NCBI RefSeq assembly: GCF_963666545.1 | Contig: NZ_OY762899.1 | Location: forward strand, 1-64,000 | Reading direction: 5' to 3' | DNA: 64,000 nucleotides | Origin: an uncultured Bacteroides sp. | GTDB lineage: Bacteria > Bacteroidota > Bacteroidia > Bacteroidales > Bacteroidaceae | Shown here: piece after piece, positions 9,499 to 20,931 of the stretch | How positions within the stretch are numbered: position 1 is the stretch's first letter | Layout: each line of letters begins with the position of its first letter | Position numbers and translations under genes: made by a program | Notes under the pieces: generated by a model | The model's database searches: none | What the model was told of the DNA's origin: nothing | Seen by the model: only the letters and a program-made list of their open reading frames with translations

Positions 9499-9966
9499 CT
9501 AGAAAACAAACATTCCTTTACATAGTAATAATACAATACCTACCAAAATAAATAATATACCGCCAACTAATAAATGATATGTTGACAGACTTAATTTAGT
9601 TTCTAAAACAAATTTCTGTTGTTTTTGAGGATTATAATGTACAATACACTCACAACCTTCTTTGTGTTGCTTCACATCCTTCTTTGCATACGACGAAAAA
9701 TTAGTGGCTATCCAGTCACCATAATGTAACCTATTTGAGGTATATATGCTATCCTGCACTTGGTATTGATACCTGATTACGACTTTATATGATTTGCTCA
9801 TGTCATCGCAATTCGAGCCTAAAGTAGAAATTTTAGAAGATATTATTTGTCCTATTGTTGTGGGCCATTGCTTTGATTTCTTTGAAAGATGAAGTAAGAC
9901 AAAAAAGCAAAGCACTTGAATTATACCTCCGAATAGGAGACATATATATACTACAATATATTCCAT
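9499..9966 (-). CDS. DUF3592 domain membrane protein
   Basis: 155 residues: N-terminal transmembrane helix (about 4-27), a DUF3592-like extracytoplasmic domain (WPTTIGQIISSKIS, VVIRYQYQVQDSIYTSNRL, CIVHYNPQKQQKFVLE) and a C-terminal helix (about 131-152). The pattern helix - beta domain with Y-x-Y/V-x-Y-x-P motifs - helix is typical of DUF3592. Such proteins are often found in toxin-immunity clusters, but a function is not established. Two bases separate it from the gene upstream, which suggests cotranscription. Confidence 0.7.
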   Translation of the reverse strand: MEYIVVYICLLFGGIIQVLCFFVLLHLSKKSKQWPTTIGQIISSKISTLGSNCDDMSKSYKVVIRYQYQVQDSIYTSNRLHYGDWIATNFSSYAKKDVKQHKEGCECIVHYNPQKQQKFVLETKLSLSTYHLLVGGILFILVGIVLLLCKGMFVF

Positions 9967-9968
9967 CT

Positions 9969-10412
9969 TTATTTTACATCGTAAAATTTAGCAGACTCAT
10001 TTAACTCATTCATTATCTCTGCATCAAATTGAAAGTTATACAATACCCATGAATCTTTAGGTTTATAAAGTATGAATGTATATCTAAGAGGTTGGCGTTC
10101 ATAGTTTACTATACAAGAGTAATGGATCATAGATTTACCTATCGTTTTCTTTGCTATAATCTCATAACCGCAATACTCTCCAATAGATTCTATAAGGGTT
10201 ACTAATTTTTTCTTCATTTCATCGATATTGTGAGATGGTACCATGGAAAAGTATACATTCGTAGAGAATAGTTCATCTAATGCTTTTTCAACATTACTTT
10301 TTTCATATGTGGTGAAGAATGTTTCTATTAATTTGCGAGATTCTCCATCATTATCTTGTGCCTGTGCATAGGATGTTAACACAAGGAGTGAGATAATAAG
10401 AAATTGCTTCAT
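9969..10412 (-). CDS. Secreted small protein, SnoaL/NTF2-like in appearance
   Basis: 147 residues from the ATG at 10412, chosen because a clean signal peptide follows (MKQFLIISLLVLTSYAQAQ); the upstream in-frame extension adds a nonsensical hydrophobic stretch. The mature part (RKLIETFFTTYEKSNVEKALDELF ... RYTFILYKPKDSWVLYNFQF) has the helix-then-sheet order of a cone-shaped NTF2/SnoaL fold; this is an impression, not a proven match. It lies 2 bp before the DUF3592 gene. A promoter-like box in a duplicated block lies about 230 bp upstream. Confidence 0.55.
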   Translation of the reverse strand: MKQFLIISLLVLTSYAQAQDNDGESRKLIETFFTTYEKSNVEKALDELFSTNVYFSMVPSHNIDEMKKKLVTLIESIGEYCGYEIIAKKTIGKSMIHYSCIVNYERQPLRYTFILYKPKDSWVLYNFQFDAEIMNELNESAKFYDVK

Positions 10413-10894
10413 AAGTGATTGTATTAATAAGATTAATTTCAGCATTTATTGCATTAACGTGTTCTAGATACTTTTTCAATATAACCTCCTTTAGCCAAGA
10501 ATTGCTTAAGGGTTGTTGTCGTTTCATTTACGCTTTTATCGACCTCATGCTTAGTATAGTCTATTTACTTACTGTTTGCTAGTGGTATATGTGTACGTAT
10601 TTGTTGCGTATCCGAACAAAGCATTAATTGTAATACTATGCGACAAATTTAAGAAATTATTTTGATGCTTAATATTTATTTGTTTGAATTTTGCGTTAAA
10701 TTGTAGGAATATTCATTCGATGCTATAGAGTTGTCATTAAAGTCCATAATATTGGCTAAGTGACGTTTTTTATGTATCATACTTGCCTGTTTTAGAATAA
10801 ATGCGTTTACGTTATACATGCAAAGGTCTAAAAGCAAAATATAATCGGTTAAACGATTGCCTGACTTGATTTCAGCGAGGTGGCTTTATTTTTT
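10413..10894. other. 482-bp gap with a duplicated promoter/leader block
   Basis: No convincing ORF. The central part (10593-10732) is a diverged copy of 13376-13517. A -7-like box TAAATTTG on the minus strand (10644-10651) would drive the gene starting at 10412 with a leader of about 230 nt. The rest (10740-10894) holds nothing recognisable. Confidence 0.55.
10593..10732 (-). repeat. Diverged duplicate of the upstream block at 13376-13517 (copy 1)
   Basis: Aligned words shared by both copies include GTAnTATT... at the distal end, TAATACT-TGCG-CAAATTTA, and GAATATTC followed by ...ATAnAGTT. Both contain a minus-strand TAAATTTG box followed by GTCGCA or GCCGCA. Each block lies upstream of a small secreted/lipoprotein gene of the island. 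Confidence 0.55.
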
Positions 10895-11338
10895 CTAACT
10901 AATAAACTTTTTAATATCCCTTGTCAGTTCATTCGCAACAATATCAGGTGATTTAAATATGTTTTTAAAGTAATTCGCTGAAGTTTTCAATATTAAAAAC
11001 TTCTCATTTTCAAATACAACGAATTGTAAAAAGTCCATAAACTTAACTTTGCGGATTTCGATGAATCTATCTTTCTCAATCACTTTTCTTTTAAACATGT
11101 TTCTTACATAAAATTTTTGGAAGTCGCAACTAACGACATACAGCTTTGAGTAGAAGAAAAGTATAACTAACAATGGAATTAGTGTAATCACTGGGAAATA
11201 TTTATAATATTGATTTTGGGCTATAATTGCAATGATTCCTAGGAACAATTCCACCATTATGGCAACTGCAACTATTGTTTTTTGATATGCAGTAACTTTT
11301 GCATCACCAATGTATAATAATCTTTTTATGTTATTCAT
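10895..11338 (-). CDS. Hypothetical membrane protein with PH-like domain
   Basis: 147 residues: two transmembrane helices (about 21-42 and 48-67) followed by a soluble domain (LYVVSCDFQKFYVRNMFKR, FIEIRKVKFMDFLQFVVFE, KFLILKTSANYFKNI) whose strand pattern resembles bacterial PH-like (bPH2) domains. Assignment is by pattern only. Island gene with no obvious partner. Confidence 0.5.
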   Translation of the reverse strand: MNNIKRLLYIGDAKVTAYQKTIVAVAIMVELFLGIIAIIAQNQYYKYFPVITLIPLLVILFFYSKLYVVSCDFQKFYVRNMFKRKVIEKDRFIEIRKVKFMDFLQFVVFENEKFLILKTSANYFKNIFKSPDIVANELTRDIKKFIS

Positions 11339-11404
11339 CTTTTCTCTGATATTTTAATTTACACCCATTCTTAACTAATGAGACCATCAAATCTAAAATT
11401 ACAA

Positions 11405-12070
11405 TTAATTCTCAAGCTTAATTTCACTCATATCTGAAAGAGCTTCACTTATAAAAAGCATTAGTATATGCTCCATTGAATCAAATCGGAAATAGATATT
11501 ATGCTTGGATAGAAGATAGATCATATAATTTGTATTGGTGTTTTCTCCAAATGCAGGGTATGGTTCTTTTCCTACCAATGGATGTTTTTCTTGCTCATTC
11601 CATAATATAAATATTCCGCTCTTATCAAATTTGGACACGCCAACTTTAAAATACTCTTTTATCAAACCAGAAATATCATTCGTCTTGTAGATAGAATCCA
11701 TTGCTGAATTAGCGCGTATGCGATAATAAGAATTAGAAATTTCATCATAATATTTCTCTGACACATATATCGGAGAATTACTTTTCATTTGTGCATAAAT
11801 ATATTCTTCAGCATTATTAATTTTCACATTGGAACTTAATTCATCTACTAGATTTTGAGATGATACGCAAACCAAAATTATTTCAGAATTTCCAGAATAA
11901 ACCAATGGGCATATTTGAGCATCCCATTTACATTTGATAGCACTCTTCAAATAACGTTCTCTTTTATTAGCGCAAGAGAAAGCGCATGAAAAAAGTAGTA
12001 ATATTGATAGCAACCTTACTACTCTTATAAGTCTATTTATTTTACCTAAAGTTTTCATTTCTATTTTCAA
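11405..12070 (-). CDS. Hypothetical lipoprotein
   Basis: 221 residues (an alternative start at 12058 removes four residues). Hydrophobic N-terminus with lipobox-like LFSCAFSC, followed by a charged mature start (ANKRERYL). The rest has no motif I recognise; it ends SEALSDMSEIKLEN. Located just downstream of the degenerate HExxH fragment, so it could be an immunity lipoprotein, but that is only positional inference. Confidence 0.5.
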   Translation of the reverse strand: MKIEMKTLGKINRLIRVVRLLSILLLFSCAFSCANKRERYLKSAIKCKWDAQICPLVYSGNSEIILVCVSSQNLVDELSSNVKINNAEEYIYAQMKSNSPIYVSEKYYDEISNSYYRIRANSAMDSIYKTNDISGLIKEYFKVGVSKFDKSGIFILWNEQEKHPLVGKEPYPAFGENTNTNYMIYLLSKHNIYFRFDSMEHILMLFISEALSDMSEIKLEN

Positions 12071-12085
12071 TATTTAATTCACCAT

Positions 12086-12218
12086 TTATTCTATAGATAT
12101 TACACTTCCATTCATGTAACTTTCCAAATGCCCCGTTTCATGAGCCAAATCACTCATCCCTTTCATCTTATCTTTGCTTTTTTGGTTCGGATTGAGAATC
12201 CTCGTAGTGATGAAAAGA
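12086..12218 (-). pseudogene. Fragment with HExxH metallopeptidase-like motif
   Basis: In the minus-strand frame ending with the stop at 12086-12088 one reads about 40 codons: ...RILNPNQKSKDKMKGMSDLAHETGH then LESYMNGSVISIE and stop. LAHETGH matches the zinc-metallopeptidase HExxH pattern seen in polymorphic-toxin peptidase domains. There is no credible start or RBS, and the upstream part is shared with the end of the 12219-12467 gene in another frame, so it reads as a remnant of a larger gene. Confidence 0.45.
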
Positions 12219-12467
12219 CTATATCTCACCTTCAAAACCAACTTTTCCATCTTCAAAAAGAACATCGGTCACTTGTGGATCATCAATACTGTATTTTAAA
12301 TTATAACAATCACCTATCTTGATAGATTTATCAGATGGAAAAGGAGAATCACTTTTATACAATTTCCCATTCACACGATATTCATAAATGGCAACTTCAG
12401 AGCTTGCTCTACCGGATGAATGTCCAAAACCAACAATTTTGCAGATTGTTACACTTGAATTTTTCAT
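12219..12467 (-). CDS. Small soluble hypothetical protein
   Basis: 82 residues, no signal peptide or membrane helix. The centre (AIYEYRVNGKLYKSD, GDCYNLKYSIDDP) resembles the extracytoplasmic part of DUF3592-like proteins, without their helices. It might be a truncated member of the same family as the gene at 9499-9966. It is flanked on both sides by degenerate frames, so it may itself be a remnant. Confidence 0.45.
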   Translation of the reverse strand: MKNSSVTICKIVGFGHSSGRASSEVAIYEYRVNGKLYKSDSPFPSDKSIKIGDCYNLKYSIDDPQVTDVLFEDGKVGFEGEI

Positions 12468-12469
12468 TT

Positions 12470-12700
12470 ACTTTTCCTATTGTTGAATTTGACATCTTTG
12501 TCCTTACCTGAGAATTCCTTGCTTGTTGTGCCGCAAGCTGGTCATTACTAAGATTTGAGGCTTTATTAGTAAAATTAGGAGATTGTGCTAATTTTCTGTT
12601 TGCTGTAGATACCTTATTAGCTCACATTGAACACATAGTCCGTCAGCTTACTACCCATGTTGGTCATCAGTTTACGGCCGGCGGCGGCACACGTGTAGTA
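12470..12700 (-). pseudogene. Degenerate coding remnants between two island genes
   Basis: Two stop-bounded minus-strand frames without start codons. Directly in frame after the stop of the 12701-13153 gene, about 26 codons read TCAAAGRKLMTNMGSKLTDY then VFNVS and stop (12617-12619), in clearly more GC-rich DNA. Next, another frame reads VSTANRKLAQSPNFTNKASN... and then runs into the 12219-12467 gene in a different frame. These look like tails of lost genes joined by recombination. Confidence 0.4.
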
Positions 12701-13153
12701 TTAATATAGTTTAAACGGGATAATTTCTTTAAATTCTTTAAAAATATCGATTCGTTCTGAATCAACTTTTGATTGAGGAGTACCTTGTAAGTCGATTACA
12801 TAAGAAATCTCTTTTTGCAATTTCATGTCTTTTTCGGAATTAATATTTTCTATAGCAGTATTATAAATAAAATCTTTTTCTTCAACATGTATATATGCAT
12901 CTAAAAATTTATAAGTTATTTTTGACTGCCCCATTCCTCCATATATTGTAATACTACTATTTACAATTTTTCGATTTTTATATTGAACTAAAGCTTCCGC
13001 TCCTTCACTACTAATATTCTCCAAATCGTAACTAATTATGGTATCTTTAGCAATTACCTTATTTGATAGATTATTGTAAGTACAATTACTTTTATTTCTT
13101 GCACATGACGAAAAATAAAAAATGACTAATCCCATTAAATAAACTACTTTCAT
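12701..13153 (-). CDS. Hypothetical lipoprotein
   Basis: 150 residues with lipobox FYFSSC (lipidated cysteine about 17) and a soluble mature part of mixed charge (GGMGQSKITYKFLDAYIHV). Not recognised. A promoter-like TAAATTTG box lies 275 bp upstream in the duplicated block at 13376-13517. Its stop codon lies at the junction with GC-richer DNA. Confidence 0.5.
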   Translation of the reverse strand: MKVVYLMGLVIFYFSSCARNKSNCTYNNLSNKVIAKDTIISYDLENISSEGAEALVQYKNRKIVNSSITIYGGMGQSKITYKFLDAYIHVEEKDFIYNTAIENINSEKDMKLQKEISYVIDLQGTPQSKVDSERIDIFKEFKEIIPFKLY

Positions 13154-13375
13154 GATTTATTCACTTAAAAAAAATGATATCCTTTGTTCTTTTATAACGT
13201 AAATTGTTGCATTCTGAGCAATTTTATGCGATCATTGCTTATCTGCTTTAATTATCAAATATTCATTTTAGTCTTGATCATTAAAATGAATAGGATTAGA
13301 TTTCATCCTCTTTTCATCTTGAATTCCTTAATTCTACTACTCGTAGTATACGAAGATTGTTGAGTATGAACACGT

Positions 13376-13517
13376 GCACGTATTCGTGACCTTACCGAGC
13401 AAGTTATTTATCCTAATACTCTGCGGCAAATTTAGTAAATTATATGTAGTGCCAATTATTCCTTTATTTAAATCTTGCATTTAAGTCATAGAAATATTCT
13501 TCAATAGCAATAAAGTT
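13376..13517 (-). repeat. Diverged duplicate of 10593-10732 (copy 2), with promoter box
   Basis: Contains the conserved minus-strand box TAAATTTG at 13427-13434, with TTG about 18 nt upstream, followed by GCCGCAGAGTATTA. The paralogous block has TAAATTTG then GTCGCATAGTATTA. Conservation of the box and its flank supports a promoter duplicated with the cassette. Confidence 0.55.
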
Positions 13518-13546
13518 CTATTTATTTACAGTCAATGGAAGATATA

Positions 13547-13620
13547 AGTTCAGCGTGGTTAATTAACTAGATCACCACGGTTAAGTAGTTAATTCACCGC
13601 GGTGAACTAGTTAATTAACC
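13547..13620. repeat. Palindrome array with exact 22-bp period
   Basis: Units of 18 bp start at 13547, 13569 and 13591 (AGTTCAGCGTGGTTAATT, AGATCACCACGGTTAAGT, AATTCACCGCGGTGAACT), separated by 4-bp spacers AACT/AGTT/AGTT; a degenerate fourth starts at 13613. The third is a near-perfect palindrome around CACCGCGGTG. Lies beyond the 3' end of the DUF1460 gene. Confidence 0.75.
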
Positions 13621-13624
13621 AAAT

Positions 13625-13648
13625 CCCTCTCACAAGGTCTGTAGAGGG
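13625..13648. repeat. Conserved short hairpin following the palindrome array (copy 1)
   Basis: CCCTCTCACAAGG then TCTGTAGAGGG: stem CCCTCT/AGAGGG with inner ACA/TGT pairs. Nearly the same sequence occurs at 41972-41995, again directly after a palindromic region. Confidence 0.65.
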
Positions 13649-13740
13649 TGCTATAAATATCAACAAATAGAGTGAGCTACAGGCTTTTCAGCCTAAGGGT
13701 AAGGCTGTTATTTATGGTCAACAGGTTTTGTTGACCAACG

Positions 13741-14517
13741 TTATTTTTTCATTCTTAGTACACGAATCCCCGTCCAGGTATTCTTGCTATCTAGTTGCTT
13801 ACGTAAATTTTGTTCTTGAACGATCACTTTTTTCTGTAGTGAAGAGGCGTGAAGCAGGTGCAGCTCATCTTTGATGTAGATGGCAATGCCTACATGGCTA
13901 ATATCTAACCCCGGAGTATTTGTCGTTATGGCTATGATATCACCATTCTTAATCCATTGAAGTCCTTTTTCAGGAATGAGTTCTTTGGGTACGTAATAGA
14001 TTTCTTGTCCCGATACTGCTTCTTCGTATCCGGCCATTTTTGCTACGTTCTCAGGTGAAGCTTTTAGTTGTTTATATTGCTCCGGATGAGTGGACATATA
14101 GGAAAGTTGTACAGTCATGGTAGCTGGACTGTATTTCTTTGTTATGTCTTCAATAAGTCCTTTGCGGATGTTGTCGTTTATCCAATCGGTCATATAATGA
14201 AGGCGTGAGGTGTATCCGTCAATCTTTCCATCACGATAACGAATTTTTTGCAGGTTTTTCATGAAATCTGCTTCGCTCATTTCAGCTCCTTGGGTGGGAC
14301 AGAGGGACATGGCCAGCACATTCTCTACAAAAGTAGTGCAATCTACTTCATCACAATTAACGACGAGCTCTTCGTCATCATTCACTTCAAGCGTGTTGGC
14401 CACATAAGGCACACCAATCAACTTGAGTCCGTTGTTGAGCATGGCGTTGGTTTCTTGTGCAGCGGCCGGTAGTGAAAACAGTCCCGTACAAAGTAAAAGA
14501 GATACAATTGTTTTCAT
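13741..14517 (-). CDS. DUF1460 family cell-wall amidase/endopeptidase-like protein
   Basis: 258 residues with signal peptide (about 1-20, PAAAQ). The DUF1460 (N-acetylmuramoyl-L-alanine amidase-like) fold is NlpC/P60-related: catalytic cysteine C60 in EVDCTTFVENVLA and histidine in DISHVGIAIYIK. Expected to cleave cell-wall peptides or amides in the periplasm. It is the last gene of a minus-strand run with an OPT oligopeptide transporter, an esterase and a beta-galactosidase, 70 bp after lacZ. A role in recycling murein fragments together with the OPT transporter is a reasonable inference. Confidence 0.85.
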   Translation of the reverse strand: MKTIVSLLLCTGLFSLPAAAQETNAMLNNGLKLIGVPYVANTLEVNDDEELVVNCDEVDCTTFVENVLAMSLCPTQGAEMSEADFMKNLQKIRYRDGKIDGYTSRLHYMTDWINDNIRKGLIEDITKKYSPATMTVQLSYMSTHPEQYKQLKASPENVAKMAGYEEAVSGQEIYYVPKELIPEKGLQWIKNGDIIAITTNTPGLDISHVGIAIYIKDELHLLHASSLQKKVIVQEQNLRKQLDSKNTWTGIRVLRMKK

Positions 14518-14587
14518 AAGAGAATAAGTTGTGAGCTTAGAATCGGGAACAAAGCGTTCAATGATTTGCTCCCGATTCCAGATGGCT

Positions 14588-17827
<3,240 letters not shown>

Positions 17828-17854
17828 TTAATAATAAAAAAGTACTTGGGAGAA

Positions 17855-18715
17855 TTATAGCTTTACGCCATCACGCAGCCATTTTTCCAATTCTTCCGTC
17901 CATTGACGTTTGTAAATAAAGTTATCACGGAAGCCCCAGCCATGACCACCCGTAGGGTAGATGTGCATCGCAACAGGCACATTGTTCTTCAACAAAGCCA
18001 GATAATAGTCTATGCTGTTTTGAGGTGGAACGGCTTTATCATCCGATGAAAGAGTGATGAATGCCTGTGGTGTTTCAGCTGTGACCTGTAGTTCATTGGA
18101 ATATTTCTTTTCCAATTCCGCAGTGGGAATTTTGGTTATCAGGTTCTCACGAGAGCCACCATGTGTGTAGCTTGGATTCATCGTGACTACAGGATAAAGC
18201 AATATCTGAAAGTCGGGGCGAGTCTCTTTGCTGCTATAATGAGTAGCGAGCGTAGATGCCAGATGACCTCCGGCAGAAGCTCCCATAATACCTACTTTGG
18301 AAGGATTGATTTTCCATTCAGTAGCATGTTGGCGCACTAAGCGGATTGCTTGTTCGGCATCCGAGAGAGGAACTTCATTGTGTCCGTTGGGCATGCGATA
18401 CTTTAACACGATATACGTAATGCCTTGTGTGTTGAACCATGAAGCCATGTCGTGACCTTCATGATCCATAGCCAAGCGTGCATAACCTCCACCCGGACAC
18501 ATAATAATAGCCATACCATTCGGTTTATCAGCGCAATAAACAGTAATGTCGGGCTTCAGAATGTTGCTAACTCTTCCGTTTTCTCCATTTTCTTCTTCTC
18601 CTTTTAGCCCGTTTGTGTTAGGCGTACCATTGGGCCACAAAGGAATTTCGATAGGCTTTTGTGCCTGTACACTTACAGCCATAAATAATAGAACTGTTAC
18701 TAAAATTGTTTTCAT
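17855..18715 (-). CDS. Secreted alpha/beta-hydrolase (carbohydrate esterase-like)
   Basis: 286 residues with signal peptide (SVQAQ|K). The oxyanion stretch MCPGGGYARLAMDHEG and nucleophile S147 in GASAGGHLAS are typical of the BD-FAE/acetyl-xylan-esterase-like group in Bacteroidetes; the histidine is in PTGGHGWGF. Likely removes acetyl or similar groups from sugars in the periplasm. It sits 12 bp after the OPT transporter gene and 45 bp before lacZ, so cotranscription is very likely. Confidence 0.88.
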   Translation of the reverse strand: MKTILVTVLLFMAVSVQAQKPIEIPLWPNGTPNTNGLKGEEENGENGRVSNILKPDITVYCADKPNGMAIIMCPGGGYARLAMDHEGHDMASWFNTQGITYIVLKYRMPNGHNEVPLSDAEQAIRLVRQHATEWKINPSKVGIMGASAGGHLASTLATHYSSKETRPDFQILLYPVVTMNPSYTHGGSRENLITKIPTAELEKKYSNELQVTAETPQAFITLSSDDKAVPPQNSIDYYLALLKNNVPVAMHIYPTGGHGWGFRDNFIYKRQWTEELEKWLRDGVKL

Positions 18716-18727
18716 CTTTAATCAAGT

Positions 18728-20716
18728 TTATTTTTTCATAGATGCTTTTATAAAGTAGAGTATAAGTAAAGCATAGACACCGAGTGACAATACTTCCGAC
18801 CAACTGTTTTGTAACCATGCTTCTTGTACCAGATTTACGCCTCCGAAACGCATAGCAGCACTAACAACGCCCATCAAAGCTCCTCCGGCGATAAACCCAG
18901 AGGCAAGTAATGTACCTTTTTCTCCACGCGCTGTGTTCAGGGCAACATCTTTGCTGCGCGTGGTTACGTACCAGTTAATTGCTCCACCTACCACGAGCGG
19001 CACATTCAGTTCCAAAGGAATAAACATGCCCAAGGCAAAAGCAAGAGCCGGAATCTTAAACAAAGTGAGTACGATAGCGAGAATAGCGCCAATGCCGTAG
19101 AGTAGCCAAGGGGCAGCTACACCATTCATCAATGGTTCGATAACAGCTGCCATTGCATTCGCTTGCGGTGCGGCTAATTGTCCGCTGGTAAATCCGTACG
19201 TCTTATTGAGGATAATCATCACACCACCCACGGTAGCCGCAGAGACAAGTGTTCCGAGGAATTTCCATGTTTGCTGTTTAGAAGGAGTACTTCCCAACCA
19301 ATAACCAATCTTTAAGTCGGTGATAAAACCGCCTGCCATAGATAGTGCGGTGCAAACCACACCTCCCATGACCAATGCAGCCACCATACCTCCGGGGCCT
19401 TTTAACCCTACAGCAACCATCACTACAGAAGCCAGAATCAATGTCATCAACGTCATGCCCGATACAGGATTTGTTCCCACAATGGCAATGGCGTTGGCTG
19501 CTACAGTGGTAAACAGAAATGCGATAACAGCTACCAATAATATGGCAACTACCGTGTGTAGCAGATTGCCTTGCATCACATCGAAAAAGAAGAATAAAAA
19601 GATAAGTGCCAAGGTTACCAGTGAACCAATGGCGATAATCTTCATTGGAATATCCAATTGCGTGCGTTTTACTTTCACCGCACTTGCAGCTTTGCCACGC
19701 ATTTCTTTACCTGCTAATCCCACAGCGTCTTTGATGATGCTCCATGACTTGATGATGCCAATGATACCTGCCATAGCAATGCCACCGATACCGACACTCT
19801 TGGCATAATATCTAAAGATTTCTTCCGGAGACATACTACCCACTGTGGCCGTGATTTGAGGATTCCACATATTCAATACGCTATCTCCCCAAATGAGTGA
19901 CATACCGGGAACAATGATCCACCATACTGCCAGCGAACCGGCACAAATGATAGAAGCGTATTTTAGTCCCACGATGTATCCCAATCCCATTACGGCAGCG
20001 CCTGTGTTTACCTTAAACACCAATTTGGCTTTATCGGCCAGCATTTCGCCGAAGCCACAGACACGAGTAGTAAAGTTTTCGTTCCACCAACCGAAAGTGG
20101 CTACAATAAAGTCGTATAGTCCGCCAATGATACCTGCCATAAGCAAAGGCTTGGCTTGGCTACCGCCTTTTTCACCTGATATAAGTACTTGCGTGGTGGC
20201 AGTAGCTTCAGGAAAGGGATATTTGCCATGCATATCCTTCACAAAATATTTACGGAAAGGTATTAAGAACAAGATACCTAGTATGCCGCCTAGCAGCGAA
20301 CTAACAAACACTTGTAAGAAAGTAACGGTAATTTCTTGCGGATAGCTTTCCTGAAGAATATATAATGCAGGTAATGTGAATATGGCTCCGGCTACGATGA
20401 CACCGGAACTGGCTCCGATAGACTGGATGATCACATTTTCTCCTAAAGCGTTTTTCCGTTTGGCAGCTCCTGATACTCCTACCGCGATAATAGCGATGGG
20501 AATAGCGGCTTCGAACACCTGTCCGACTTTTAATCCTAAGTAGGCAGCGGCTGCAGAAAATAAAACCGCCATTCCGATACCCCACAACACCGACCAAATG
20601 TTGACTTCAGCATACTGCCTGTCCGGACTCATAATGGGGTTGTACTCTTCTCCGGATTTTAATTCACGGAACGCATTTTCCGGTAGACTTACCGGTTTTT
20701 CTTCTTCGTGTTTCAT
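18728..20716 (-). CDS. OPT family oligopeptide transporter
   Basis: 662 residues with about 15-16 hydrophobic helices and the OPT signatures (NIWSVLWGIGMAVLFSAAAAYLGLKVGQVFEAAIP; KYPFPEATATTQVLISGE). The family moves oligopeptides, or metal-siderophore complexes in plants, using proton gradients. First gene of the minus-strand run with the esterase, lacZ and the DUF1460 amidase. The start MKHEEEKPVS precedes a cytoplasmic tail of normal length. Confidence 0.93.
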   Translation of the reverse strand: MKHEEEKPVSLPENAFRELKSGEEYNPIMSPDRQYAEVNIWSVLWGIGMAVLFSAAAAYLGLKVGQVFEAAIPIAIIAVGVSGAAKRKNALGENVIIQSIGASSGVIVAGAIFTLPALYILQESYPQEITVTFLQVFVSSLLGGILGILFLIPFRKYFVKDMHGKYPFPEATATTQVLISGEKGGSQAKPLLMAGIIGGLYDFIVATFGWWNENFTTRVCGFGEMLADKAKLVFKVNTGAAVMGLGYIVGLKYASIICAGSLAVWWIIVPGMSLIWGDSVLNMWNPQITATVGSMSPEEIFRYYAKSVGIGGIAMAGIIGIIKSWSIIKDAVGLAGKEMRGKAASAVKVKRTQLDIPMKIIAIGSLVTLALIFLFFFFDVMQGNLLHTVVAILLVAVIAFLFTTVAANAIAIVGTNPVSGMTLMTLILASVVMVAVGLKGPGGMVAALVMGGVVCTALSMAGGFITDLKIGYWLGSTPSKQQTWKFLGTLVSAATVGGVMIILNKTYGFTSGQLAAPQANAMAAVIEPLMNGVAAPWLLYGIGAILAIVLTLFKIPALAFALGMFIPLELNVPLVVGGAINWYVTTRSKDVALNTARGEKGTLLASGFIAGGALMGVVSAAMRFGGVNLVQEAWLQNSWSEVLSLGVYALLILYFIKASMKK

Positions 20717-20877
20717 AACTTAAACTAATCTTGTTTTATTTAATTGATTTTTGTTACTAAAAGGATTTGTTTCTGCCGATAATTAAACTGTTTCACCTTT
20801 TTACGAGTATAAGTTCAAACCGCCTTGCTTTGTTATTCAGAATAAGATTCTTAAATAATAAAACAGTTTCAAAGAAA

Positions 20878-20910
20878 GCAAAAAAAAAGGAGAATCGAAA
20901 GATTCTCCTT
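20878..20910 (-). terminator. Terminator of the DUF1573 gene
   Basis: 10-bp stem AAGGAGAATC / GATTCTCCTT with GAAA loop (20887-20910), followed on the minus strand by a long U-run (A-tract 20878-20888). Confidence 0.9.
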
Positions 20911-20931
20911 AGGTTGTTATTCCTTATTTGC

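Larger units (their letters stand above)
13154..13740. other. 587-bp gap: leader block, palindrome array and conserved hairpin
   Basis: From left to right: leader of the minus-strand lipoprotein gene; the duplicated block 13376-13517; a palindrome array 13547-13620; a hairpin (13625-13648) that recurs at 41972-41995; and the 3' region of the DUF1460 gene with a small inverted repeat (GGTCAACAGG...TTGTTGACC near 13718-13738). No coding sequence seen. Confidence 0.6.

Noticed and set aside
12128..12322. Plus-strand ORF of 64 codons
   Set aside because: Antisense to the HExxH fragment and the 12219-12467 gene; no promoter and no recognisable product.
7245..13153. Integrated mobile element with attachment sites
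   Set aside because: No integrase, transposase, flanking tRNA or direct repeats were found at the island borders; only composition and content suggest transfer.
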